A stretch of DNA of 64,000 nt from Paulinella micropora (lineage: Eukaryota; Cercozoa; Imbricatea; Euglyphida; Paulinellidae), in assembly GCA_019918135.1 (NCBI GenBank), contig WBZZ01001164.1, positions 160,001-224,000 on the forward strand. Reading direction: 5' to 3'. This document shows, piece by piece, positions 37,309 through 46,639 of the stretch (positions are counted from its first letter, which is position 1; every line of letters begins with the position of its first letter). The translations under genes were made by a program, and so were the position numbers. A model generated the notes under the pieces. The model saw only the letters and a program-made list of their open reading frames with translations, searched no databases and had not been told where the DNA came from.

Positions 37309-38190
37309 ATGCGTCGAAGTTCTGCCGCCATGGGTGCCACCGCCGCCCGCCCCACCAAGCGCGCGCGCCGCGTCATCCTGCCGCGCGGCCAGCTGAGCGC
37401 GCTCGCCCCGCCGGTTGCCTACGTCCCCGCCCCCTGTGACCCGGCCGCCGTGGCCCGGCTGGACGCCGACCGACACCCGTGCAAGGACGTCGACTGGTAC
37501 GCACTGCTGGTCGAGGCGGCTGCCCGGGGCCTGAATACCACCGACCGGCGCCTGCGGCTGACAGCCTCGCCTTATCCCTGGTCCTCGCTGGCCGCTACCG
37601 CACTACAGCCAGAGGAGGCGCCACTGCTCTCCCTGTTGGACCTCGCCTTGCTCCGCGTGCCTACCGACCCGTACCGGCCCGCCAGCTGGGGCGTGCCCGA
37701 CCTGCCACTGGAGCTGCAGACCCTACATGCCCCGGTGGCCGAGTGGCTGGTCCCGTACATTGAGGACAAGAACGTGGTCCGGCTAGTTTGCAGCTACCTG
37801 CCGACCCCTGCTTATTACAGTCGGCTACCCAAGGGAGCCCTGGCGGGCCTATCCCGCGATGAGCGCGGGGACCTCTACGACCTGATCCAAAAGTTGTGCC
37901 CGTTCCACTCCTGGCGGGACTGGTACGGCGGCCGGGGTAGGAAGCACGAGGCCCTGGCCAACAACCCCGTCATCCACGAGGCGGAATTTCAAAAAGAATG
38001 GCTGGGACACCAATTCCCCGGGACAGAGACAGTAGATGGCCTGACGTACGTCGGCCTGGACGATTCCAGAGGAGCCTGGCGCTTCTACAAGCGCTACCAG
38101 CGCATGTACTGGACCGCAGTGGAAGACCGTATCAACAGGCGCCTGCAGACTGTCTTCCAGCGCCTAGCTAGAAAACTCAGCGCCTTGTAA
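37309..38190 (+). CDS. gene B: 293-residue right-end protein
   Basis: ATG 37,309 (MRRSSAAMGATAARPTKRAR) is preferred over the frame start at 36,961, which runs through minisatellite. The basic tract KRARRVILPRGQL, a leucine-rich middle, and PVAEWLVPYIEDKNVVRLVC are followed by a Tyr/Trp-rich segment (HSWRDWYGGRGRKHEALANN) and a C-terminal amphipathic helix (TAVEDRINRRLQTVFQRLAR). It is a paralogue of gene A and is duplicated, without its first 130 or so residues, at 56,485-56,961. It is the last gene before the right-end repeat array. No family recognised. Confidence 0.6.
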   Translation: MRRSSAAMGATAARPTKRARRVILPRGQLSALAPPVAYVPAPCDPAAVARLDADRHPCKDVDWYALLVEAAARGLNTTDRRLRLTASPYPWSSLAATALQPEEAPLLSLLDLALLRVPTDPYRPASWGVPDLPLELQTLHAPVAEWLVPYIEDKNVVRLVCSYLPTPAYYSRLPKGALAGLSRDERGDLYDLIQKLCPFHSWRDWYGGRGRKHEALANNPVIHEAEFQKEWLGHQFPGTETVDGLTYVGLDDSRGAWRFYKRYQRMYWTAVEDRINRRLQTVFQRLARKLSAL

Positions 38191-39950
38191 CCGTTTAATA
38201 AAAACTTCATGGGGCCGGATATGACAGTGATTTCAGGGGGTGGTGGCAGAAGTGGCCCCACGCCTGCTGCTGCTTTGAGTGCTTTATTTTTGCTGCCCCC
38301 CCCCCCCCCCTAAACCCAGTTGTCGTCAATAGGGGGCGGTGCACCACCTGCCGCACCTGCTGCGTTTTGCCTTTGGGTGGCTACAGCCCCCCCTCACCAC
38401 CCCAACCCCCACAACCCCCCAAAGTCGGGGCCAGTCGATGGAAATTTAATCTATCTATACAGTGAATTTTTAACGAATGGTCCAGACTTCACGGGGTGGC
38501 ACCACTCCGCCTCTTCCCGGGAATTCGCCCCCCTTCCCAAAAGTCGGGGCCAGTCGATGGAAATTTAATCTATACAGCGAATTTTTAACGAATGATCCAG
38601 ACTTCACGGGATGCCACTCCCTCCGCTACTTCCCGGGGATCCAGCCTCTTTTCCCACCCACCCGCTATTCCCCGTCATTTTTTCCACCTCCTGGACCAGT
38701 CGTTGCCGCTCAGACACTTATACCCTGATTTCACACGACTGGCCCCGACCAGCTTTTTTTTCAGGCAGGAGGTGTGGGCACACCCCGCGCCCACTATGTA
38801 ACGGCTAAGCGGCTTTTCCCGCAATTTCCCCGCATCCCTCCCCCCCCCTCCACCAGGTTTTTCGAACATCCGCTATTCCCGTCATTTTTCCCACCTCCTG
38901 GACCAGTCGTTGCCGCTCAGACACTTATACCCTAAGTTCACACGACTGGCCTCGACCGTAACTTTTTTCAGGCAGGAGGTGGCACCTGCGCCCACTGTGT
39001 AACTACTAAGTGGCACACACCAACCGCTATTTCCGTAGTTTTTTTACCTTCCGGGCCAGTCGATGCAAACAAACTGATATAGGACTAGGTTCTAAAGTCT
39101 CCGCTTAGCCGTTACGTAGTGGGTTCCGGTGTCCCACCCGTCCCCTCTTTTTTTTACCTTCCGGGCCAGTCGATGCAAACTTATATAGAGACTAGGTTCC
39201 TACGACTGGCCCCGACCATCTTTTTCTGGTGGGAGGTGGCAATGGTGGCCAGGATAGGGGGGGGGGAGTAACCAGGTATCCGGCGTCTGGGTAGCCAAGG
39301 TAGGGGGGGGGGGTAGCCAGTGTCGGGGTAGCCAAGGTAGGGGGGGGGGGGGTAGCCAGTGTCGGGGTAGCCAGGGTAGGGGGGGGGGGGGGGTAGCCAG
39401 CGTCGGGGTAGCCAGGGTAGGGGGGGGTAGCCGGCGTCGGGGTAGCCAAGGTAGGGGGGGGGGGGGGGTAGCCAGCGTCGGGGTAGCCATGGTCAGGAGT
39501 AGCCAGCGTGTAACTGGTGTAGCCATGAGCCAGGTGTAGCCACGCCCCAGATCCCTGTGGTGAGTGGTGTGTGTGAGTACACACACTCCACGAGCTAAGC
39601 TAGCTGACACGCCCGTCGGACTGTGCCAGCTTGCTTCCAAAAATTTTACGTGGAACCGTTATTTTTATATACTATTTTTCAGAAAACCCGCACTTGTGGG
39701 ACGGGTCCGGTGCCACCGCCCACCACAAAAAACCACCGGTGGCACCGGTGACCACAAAAAATGCGAAAACCCGGCTAGTGGCACCACAGGAGGGTATTAC
39801 CCTAGTTGTGGATACTGATCACGAATGCCATTTTCCCCTGCGCGGATACGGGACAAAAAGGCAATAGATTATCCCACTAGGACAAAAATGACATTTGTTT
39901 TATCAGGCCTATCGATAATATTTTAAAAAATATTTACATATGTATGTTTA
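38191..39950. repeat. right-end repeat region, copy 1
   Basis: About 1.75 kb of ordered non-coding repeats following gene B: a C10-C16 tract, then a conserved block starting AACCCAGTTGTCGTCAATAG, then tandem units (starts at 38,431, 38,550, 38,696, 38,903, 39,056, 39,166) each containing CCAGTCG and often, 30-40 bases later, CGACTGG; then a G-rich array; then a unique 400-bp stretch ending TCAGGCCTATCGATAATATT and an AT palindrome. The same order is found at 56,962-59,086 in the same orientation. No coding potential apart from low-complexity frames. Probably a viral genome terminus. Confidence 0.75.
39245..39500. repeat. G-run minisatellite within right end, copy 1
   Basis: Six to seven copies of a 35-40 bp unit GTAGCCAGNGTCGGGGTAGCC plus a run of 7-14 G. 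The runs could form G-quadruplexes. Counterpart at 58,425-58,640. Confidence 0.75.
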
Positions 39951-40230
39951 TATGTATGTATGTATATGTATGTATGCATGTATGCATGTATGTATGCATG
40001 TATGTATGTATGTATGCATGTATGTATGTGTGTATGAGTACTTGTACGTACGTATGTATGTATGTGTGTATGTATATGTATGTATGTATGTATGTATGTG
40101 TGTGTTTATGTATGTATGTATGTATGTATGTATGTATGTATGCATGTATGTATGTATGCATGCACGCATGTATGTGTTTCCATGTATGTATGTATGTATG
40201 TATGTATATATATGTATGTATGTATGCAGC
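39935..40230. repeat. (TATG)n microsatellite abutting the viral right end
   Basis: About 295 bp of TATG with TGTG, CATG and ACGT variants. It starts directly after the AT palindrome of the right end. Long Tyr/Met/Val-rich frames here are low complexity and not genes. Confidence 0.85.
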
Positions 40231-40339
40231 GGGTAGCAAGTCGAACAGTAACATATGTGGATATAGGTGAACAAGACGCTCCAAGAGCTTTATTTAGTAG
40301 ACAACAACATTGGTGACAGATAGACACAAGCAATTAGTA

Positions 40340-40460
40340 AGGCGTTGCAGGTACCTTTAGTGCTGATGCTATGCTCATCGCTCCTTCTTCCTTTATCGCA
40401 TTATAGTTCAAATCGAGACTCTGCAGGGTTCTATTCACATACATATTATGATAACATTCT
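40340..40460 (-). CDS. host LRR exon fragment
   Basis: On the minus strand NRTLQSLDLNYNAIKEEGAM then SIASALK matches the ribonuclease-inhibitor type leucine-rich repeat (L..L.L..N.I...GA..IA.AL). ALK is followed by GTACCT, a possible 5' splice site. Only one repeat is visible. It is opposite in strand to the LRR exon at 41,026, so either two genes or an inversion is involved. Confidence 0.5.
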
Positions 40461-40550
40461 TTTACATGTGGGCGCAGCGCGGTAGCAATGATGATTCGAT
40501 GTTTAGTTTGTTTCATGTCATCGTACACATGCATATTTAGTTAAATTAGT

Positions 40551-40552
<2 letters not shown>

Positions 40553-40596
<44 letters not shown>
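40553..40596. repeat. (AT)n microsatellite
   Basis: About 20 AT dinucleotides. Part of the host simple-sequence landscape. Confidence 0.9.
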
Positions 40597-40600
<4 letters not shown>

Positions 40601-41025
40601 GCTATTAGGAAAACAGCAAATGGAGCAGAAAATGGGGTTCAGCCTCTTGTCAATTCATTGCAGCTGTTGCTAATTTTTTTTCTGTCACAGCCCATCTTCA
40701 GGTATGTGTCACGATCCTGTGGCACTGATTCGTTCCTCTCATATGTGAATATGCTAATTTCATTACCTTTCCACGCCACCTACCAACGCATGCACACAAA
40801 CACACACAAGCGGACAAACACACACAAAGACACACGCCCCCACACATAGGGCAACGAGGAGCTTTGCGTTTTCTCCGCGACCAAAGTAGATCTGAATGCA
40901 GCGCAGCGCGAGCTTCTACTCAAATTGTTGTCGGTATCAAATTTGTGTCTGTCGCAGTGCTAGCTGTGAGCTGAAAAAGGTAATGATCGCCACGCATCTG
41001 ATTTCGGATTGTGTGTTTGCACAGG

Positions 41026-41215
41026 GCATAACGAAGTTGGAACACTTAAATTTGTCTCACATGGGTCTCCAGGACCAGGACCTGAACCACATTCAGGGCT
41101 GGACACCAAATGTGCTCCACACGCTAGACCTCAGAGCAAATCAACTCACAAGTCTTCCGCCTTGGCTCGGTTCGAAGCAATTTGGTTCTTTGAAGAAGCT
41201 GCTTCTCTTCTGTAG
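41026..41215 (+). CDS. host LRR exon
   Basis: After a 3' splice-like TTTGCACAG the frame reads GITKLEHLNLSHMGLQDQDL, then HTLDLRANQLTSLPPWLG and SLKKLLLF, three leucine-rich repeats. LRRs bind proteins and are common in receptor and immune-type proteins. It may be part of the ankyrin/kinase/TIR gene cluster downstream on the same strand. Exon limits are approximate, and a preceding possible exon lies at 40,860-40,965. Confidence 0.6.
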
Positions 41216-41532
41216 CGCACGCGACCGAAAGTGGGTGGTGGTGGGGGGTGGGGGATGCTTGTGTCTGGCGGGCGGCGAGAGTGGGGCAGTTGAACGAGGG
41301 ATGGCATGCGGAGGGGTGGGGAGAGAGGGTGCTCGCAGCTCCCCAACCACTCTGCACATTGCACAGAGTTTCATAGAGGTCCCAACGCATCGTGCCCAAG
41401 GTGCAGAGGGGTGTCCATATATATGCTGTTCCCAACTCCGAGCCCTGAGGTAGAAAAGAGCTAGGACTATCAGAAATGCCACTTTGCAGCTGCGCTGCTG
41501 CTCTTTCTCGCCAACCACTCTGCGCATTGTCC

Positions 41533-41586
<54 letters not shown>

Positions 41587-41770
41587 ACAAAGTTGCAAAT
41601 CCATCGTGCCCAAGGTGCGGAGGGCTGTAGCGGTGTGTATGGATGTATGTATGTACGTATGTACGTACGTACGTACGTATGTATGTATGCATGAGTATGT
41701 ATAAGGATGTATAAAAGTATGTATGTATGTACGTATGTACGTATGTTTGTATCATTCTATGTATGCACGT
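41216..41770. repeat. low-complexity host DNA: duplicated segment, (GA)n and (GTAC/GTAT)n
   Basis: The words GTGCCCAAGGTGC..AGGG, with adjoining CCAACCACTCTGC.CATTG, occur twice (about 41,344-41,411 and 41,511-41,625). Between them lies (GA)26 at 41,537-41,582. Then GTAC/GTAT tetranucleotides at 41,636-41,775. No gene supported. Confidence 0.75.
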
Positions 41771-41929
41771 ACGTACTGGCGCATAGTCGCGGGTGCGTGC
41801 CTATGGCCCCCAACCCTGTCAAGTCTTACACGGTCTGGGTAGATGTTGTTCGGCAGGGGCGTGTGTGTGTTGGTGAGGATTGTGCATGCATTCGTCGCCA
41901 GAGTCGGTTGCGTACTGTCTGGCAGGGGT

Positions 41930-42475
41930 CTGGTTCCCGTCTTATAGACACAACCCATGCTAGCTAAGCAGTACGCGCCAGCCCCGTCCGGGGTGCCACC
42001 AGCCAGTCCGGGGTGCCACCAGCCCGTCTGGGGTGCCACCAGCCACACCTGGCACGTACTGTCTGGCAGTGGTCTGGTTCCCTTCTTATAGACACAACCC
42101 ATGCTAGCTAAGCAGTACGCGCCAGCCCCGTCCGGGGTGCCACCAGCCACACCTGGCACGTACTGTCTGGCAGTGGTCTGGTTCCCGTCTTATAGACACA
42201 ACCCATGCTAGCTAAGCAGTACGCGCCAGCACCGTCCGGGGTGCCACCAGCCCGTCTGGGGTGCCACCAGCCACACCTGGCACGTACAATATAGCAGGGG
42301 TCTGGTTCCCGTCTTATAGACACAACCCAGTCTAGCTAAGCAGTACGCGCCATCCCCGTGCGGGGTGCCACCAGCCAGTCCGAGGTGCCACCAGCCCGTC
42401 TGGGGTGACACCAGCCAGTCCGGGGTGCCACCAGCCGTATGGGGTGCCACCAGGGGGAAGCGCAAGAGAGAAGGA
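41930..42475. repeat. minisatellite with about 120-bp higher-order unit
   Basis: Four tandem copies of a unit containing GGTCTGGTTCCCGTCTTATA, GACACAACCCATGCTAGCTA and AGCAGTACGCGCCA, each followed by one to four copies of a 19-22 bp subunit CCGGGGTGCCACCAGCC. Subunit numbers differ between units, showing unequal exchange. No coding potential. Confidence 0.8.
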
Positions 42476-42729
42476 ACAATTTGCTCCTTAGCATGGTGAT
42501 GTAGCGCACCCCTGCAGCCTGTGCTACAGCAGCACGTTGTTTGCAAAATCAGAAACGGAAAGTTCGGAAATAATTTTTTTTTCCTGCGCGAAAGGGAGGG
42601 AGCAACACGCGCGAGAATGAAAGAACAAATTCTTTTTCCCCCTGTCCCCTCCCTCTGCCCCGCCCCCTCCCTTCCGCCCGTCCGCCGGCAAAAAAGAAAA
42701 AGAAGGAAAAAACATGGTTGCGGATTTCT

Positions 42730-43010
42730 GATTTCTGTGAGCGCGTGAGTGAGCAAGTGAGTGAATAAGTGAGTGAATAAGTGAGGGAGTGAGCAAGTCC
42801 TGTGAGCAAGTAAATTAATAAGTGAGTGAGTGAGTGAGCAAGTGAGTGAGCAAGTGAGTGAGCAGGTGAGTGAATGCATGAGTGAGTGAGCAGGTGAGTG
42901 AGTAGGTGAGCGAGTGAGTGAGCGAGTAGGTGAGAGCAAGTCAGTGAGCGAGTAGGTGAGTAAGTGAGTGTGCAAGTGAGTGAGCGAGTGAGTGAGCGCG
43001 GGGTAGCAAC
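42730..43010. repeat. degenerate (GTGA)n array
   Basis: About 280 bp of GTGAGTGAGCAA-type repeats. The stretch 42,476-42,729 before it and 43,011-43,310 after it show no gene. Confidence 0.8.
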
Positions 43011-43309
43011 GCAGGCCACTCTGGCACGTACTGTTTAGCTAGATTGGTTTTTATCTGGCGGGCGGCGAGAGTGTTGGACTAGAGATGGAGAGAGGGTGTA
43101 CGAGGCGGAGAAGAAAGGGGGGTAAAGGGGGGCGGGGAACGCGTGAGAGAATCAAGAATAATTTTCCCAGGCACCCTCCCTGCGCAGTAGGAGCAGGAGA
43201 GGAGTAGGAGGATTAAAAATAGGAATAAGAGTGGCAGTAGGAGGGCAGCAATGCAGCAGCGGTGGTAGGGGCAGGAGCAGCAGTAGCAGCACAGCTGCTC
43301 CTTCTCTTA

Positions 43310-43364
43310 CTCGTCCTCCTCTTCCTCCTCTTTCTCATTTTGTCTCCTCCTCTTACTCCGACGC

Positions 43365-43422
<58 letters not shown>

Positions 43423-43453
43423 GACTACTACTACTACTACTACTACTACTACG

Positions 43454-43516
<63 letters not shown>

Positions 43517-43870
43517 GCTCCTACACCTACTCCTGCCCCTACTCTTACTCCTACTCCAACTCCTATACCTCAGTTTCTCATGCTCGACTACTCCTACTCC
43601 TAATCCCGCTCGTACTACTTATTCCTATTCCTAGTCCTACTACTGCTACTCGTAGGCTAGTGCTGCTCTTGCTTCTGTGCTGCTGCCTCGTGCTGCTGCT
43701 GCCGATATCTGCTGCGGCTGCTAGTACTACTACTACTGCTGCTGCACTGCCTTGTGCTGCTGCTGCGGCTGCTACTACTGCTGCTGCTGCTCCTAGTGCA
43801 GCTGCTGCTGCTGCTGGTGCTGCTGTTGTTGTTCTGATGTTGCCAGTGTTACTGCCGCTGCAGCTATTAC
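43310..43870. repeat. (TAC)n and (GCT)n trinucleotide arrays
   Basis: TAC/TCC triplets at 43,365-43,515 then irregular CTCCTA and GCTGCT triplets to 43,870. Frames encode poly-Tyr, poly-Thr or poly-Ala and are not considered genes. Confidence 0.85.
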
Positions 43871-43894
43871 TTGCAGCAGCAAATGGTTGTAGCA

Positions 43895-44245
43895 GCTGCC
43901 GGGTCTGAAGTTATAGAATTTTTTTTTTTCGATTTCGGCAATCGCCTATTTGTGCCTACATTTCGTGAGCGAAGCCCGGGGGGCGGGGAAATTTTGCTAA
44001 CAATTTTTCTGTAATTTTTTCCCCCGCCCGCCGGGCTTCGCTCGCGAAAGGTAGGGACAAAAGGGCAATGGACGAAATCGGAAAAAAATTCTAGCACCCG
44101 CAGACCAGCCGTATTTTGCGGTCAGATATATTTTGTCGCCAAATTTTGTTGTATCGGTAAAATTTCGTCTGTTGGCCAAATTTGCCGGGTCTGAACTTAT
44201 AGATTTTTTTTTTCGATTTCGGCAATCGCCTATTTGTGCCAAAGC
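43895..44245. repeat. short direct repeat flanking a 35-bp inverted repeat
   Basis: CCGGGTCTGAAGTTATAGA plus T-run plus TTTCGGCAATCGCCTATTTG occurs at about 43,899-43,952 and again at 44,186-44,239. Between the copies is an imperfect inverted repeat: arm 43,961-43,994 (TTTCGTGAGCGAAGCCCGG..) and arm 44,014-44,049 (..CCGGGCTTCGCTCGCGAAA). This layout could be a small non-autonomous element. Confidence 0.6.
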
Positions 44246-44449
44246 CACGAGCAAGCCGAGGTTTCAGGAGTTCACGCTCGTTGTGAGATACCTTTTACAA
44301 CCCCGACTTCATCACCCCTTTGCATCACGGCCCTGGTCACGAGTTGGTTGCCTGTTTAGCCCTTGCGCTGCGCGCGATTAACGGCGTCATTATAGGGGGT
44401 TTGGTCTTAGGCCGGAGCACTGCGCAGCTGGCCCTCTGCATCCCCCCCG

Positions 44450-44513
<64 letters not shown>

Positions 44514-44557
44514 TCTAGATAGATAGATAGATGGATAGATAGATAGATGGATGGATG

Positions 44558-44590
<33 letters not shown>

Positions 44591-44692
44591 TCTGAAGGGG
44601 GTTGCTTAGATGTATATGTTCATGAAATAGGTACGTAAATACGTTGAAAGGCAGTTACATAGGCAGATAGAGCGACAAATAGATAGATAGAT

Positions 44693-44729
<37 letters not shown>

Positions 44730-44754
44730 CAGATAGACAGATAGACAGATAGAC

Positions 44755-44789
<35 letters not shown>

Positions 44790-44793
44790 AAGA

Positions 44794-44841
<48 letters not shown>

Positions 44842-45048
44842 ATAGCTTAGCTTAGCTTGGCTTAGCTTGGCTTAGCTTGGCTTAGCTTGGCTTAGCTTAG
44901 CTTAGCTTAGCTTAGCTTAGCTTAGCTTAGCTTAGCTTGGCTTGGCTTGGCTTGGCTTGGCTTGGCTTGGCTTGGCTTGGCTTGGCTTAGCTTAGCTTAG
45001 CTTAGGTTAGGTTAGGTTAGGTTAGGTTAGGTTAGGTAGATAGATAGA
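44450..45048. repeat. compound tetra/pentanucleotide array (GATA, GATAA, GCTTA, GCTTG, GGTTA)
   Basis: (GATA)n with a 90-bp unique interruption passes at about 44,795 into (GATAA)n, then at 44,845 into (GCTTA/GCTTG)n, then at 45,004 into (GGTTA)n and back to GATA. Each change is a one- or two-base drift of the same 5-mer length. Confidence 0.85.
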
Positions 45049-45179
45049 TAGACGCAATTTTTTTGCTTTAGAGAAGAGATCGTGGTTTCTCTGTGTTGAA
45101 ATGCGATATGGTACATCATATCCATCGCAGAGCAAACATACGATGACAGCCTTTGCGCATGCTGTGTATCTACTCGCCA

Positions 45180-45275
45180 GGAGCTAATGACGGCACTCAT
45201 TCACGCGGCCAAGCAGGGCAACGCGAAATTCGGCAAGCTCCTGATCGATGGGAAAGCCGACCTCAATATCCAAGA
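45180..45275 (+). CDS. host ankyrin-repeat exon
   Basis: After CCAGGAGCTA the frame reads MTALIHAAKQGNAKFGKLLI then DGKADLNIQDN, one ankyrin repeat (TAL..AA..G......LL..GAD.N..D). Exon edges are approximate: an AG lies at 45,180-45,181 and the frame leaves the repeat pattern near 45,277. It probably belongs to the gene whose kinase part starts near 46,800, since that part also begins with ankyrin-like DARGLTPLQ. Confidence 0.5.
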
Positions 45276-45435
45276 TAATGTATTTTCTGTGTTGAGTTGC
45301 AATGTGGCACAGTATATCTGTCACATATCTTGCACACACAAGAATTTAAGTAATTTCTTGGTGCTTACTTCCCTTGTGCGTGCTGTGTGTCTACCCGCCA
45401 GAAGCAAACTACGGATCGATAGATAGGTAACATTG

Positions 45436-45436
<1 letters not shown>

Positions 45437-45486
<50 letters not shown>

Positions 45487-45657
45487 TGTATCGTCTGCCA
45501 ATTGCTGAGCCAAAAGGCCATGTGCATCCAGTCCTCCATTCCATAAGGAAAGTCTCCACACCAATCGGTGGAATAAAGGAAGTGACGGCATAGAACATTA
45601 CTCTAGGAGCTTTATACCAATCAGCCCATGGAAAGGACCGATGGCCTATGTACTCCC

Positions 45658-45732
<75 letters not shown>

Positions 45733-45746
45733 TAATATATATAATG

Positions 45747-45839
<93 letters not shown>

Positions 45840-45840
45840 G
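45437..45840. repeat. (TAA)n microsatellites
   Basis: Two TAA arrays, 45,437-45,486 and 45,658-45,838, separated by 170 bp of unique sequence. Poly-Asn, poly-Ile and poly-Leu frames here are artefacts. Confidence 0.9.
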
Positions 45841-46109
45841 TGCTTCTCTGTCAATGGCTGATGCATTTCTGCACATGCGCCTCCATCGTCTCACCCGTGA
45901 GGGGAGTACGAAGAATTGACGATAAGCTCTAATGACACCCCCGCAAGGGCAGTTCCAACACTTCCAGACGGGCCGGTATGTTCAATGAAAATACTGGTCC
46001 AGAAATAGACCGGTATGTTCAATGAAAATACTGGTGGCACCGACGGGAATCGAACTGGCGACAGGGCCCAGATGGTAGAACTTGACCACTGGGCTATCAC
46101 GGTGTCCAA

Positions 46110-46163
<54 letters not shown>

Positions 46164-46567
46164 ATATCTGAGGCGTACTGATGCAGCTAATGGCATATCC
46201 TCAACGGACATAAGCCTCCAATACCCTTGTTCGAGGTCCTCCACCCCCCCGTGTCAGTCTCTCGCCTGATGATCGGGGCCACCGATGGAGCTCCTGAGGG
46301 CAAGACTGCACTAAGCCGAGGTTATTCCGAATAATAGTAATAATAATAGTGCTTCTCTGTCAATGGCTGATGCATTTCTGCACATGCGCCTCCATCGTCT
46401 CACCCGTGAGGGGAGTACGAAGAATTGACGATAAGCTCTAATGACACCCCCGCAAGGGCAGTTCCAACACTTCCAGACGGGCCGGTATGTTCAATGAAAA
46501 TACTGGTCCAGACGGATCGGTATGTTCAATGAAAATACTGGTGGCACCGACGGGAATCGAACTGGCA

Positions 46568-46590
<23 letters not shown>
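45838..46590. repeat. tandem duplication carrying a tRNA-derived SINE
   Basis: A segment starting GTGCTTCTCTGTCAATGGCT and ending TTCAATGAAAATACTGG occurs at 45,838-46,004 and again at 46,349-46,505. Each copy is followed by the SINE-like sequence and a TAA array, the second being truncated. No coding potential. Confidence 0.7.
46033..46107 (-). mobile_element. tRNA-derived SINE-like element
   Basis: On the minus strand the sequence has an A-box-like TAGCCCAGTGGTCAAG, a B-box-like CAGTTCGATTCCCG and an acceptor-like end CGGTGCCACCA that pairs with CACCG at the 5' end. The anticodon arm does not fold cleanly, so a SINE head rather than a working tRNA is likely. A truncated copy with only the B-box half lies at 46,533-46,567, again joined to (TAA)n. 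Confidence 0.6.
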
Positions 46591-46615
<25 letters not shown>

Positions 46616-46639
46616 TCGTCGTTATTTATCCCCTTCTTG

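Noticed and set aside
39940-40316. Several overlapping Tyr/Met/Val/Cys-rich frames on both strands
   Set aside because: They translate the (TATG)n array; no start context, no unique sequence.
41930-42475. Regular repeats that resemble a CRISPR array
   Set aside because: The units are nested minisatellite repeats without unique spacers, and the setting is eukaryotic.
43231-43908. 225-residue frame with poly-Tyr
   Set aside because: Trinucleotide repeat translation; the flanking part is Leu/Ala low complexity.
45641-45932. Open frames of poly-Asn, poly-Ile, poly-Leu and poly-Tyr
   Set aside because: They are translations of a (TAA)n microsatellite and occur in several frames on both strands.
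46033-46107. A functional tRNA gene
   Set aside because: A and B boxes are present but the anticodon arm and acceptor stem do not fold properly; a SINE head fits better.
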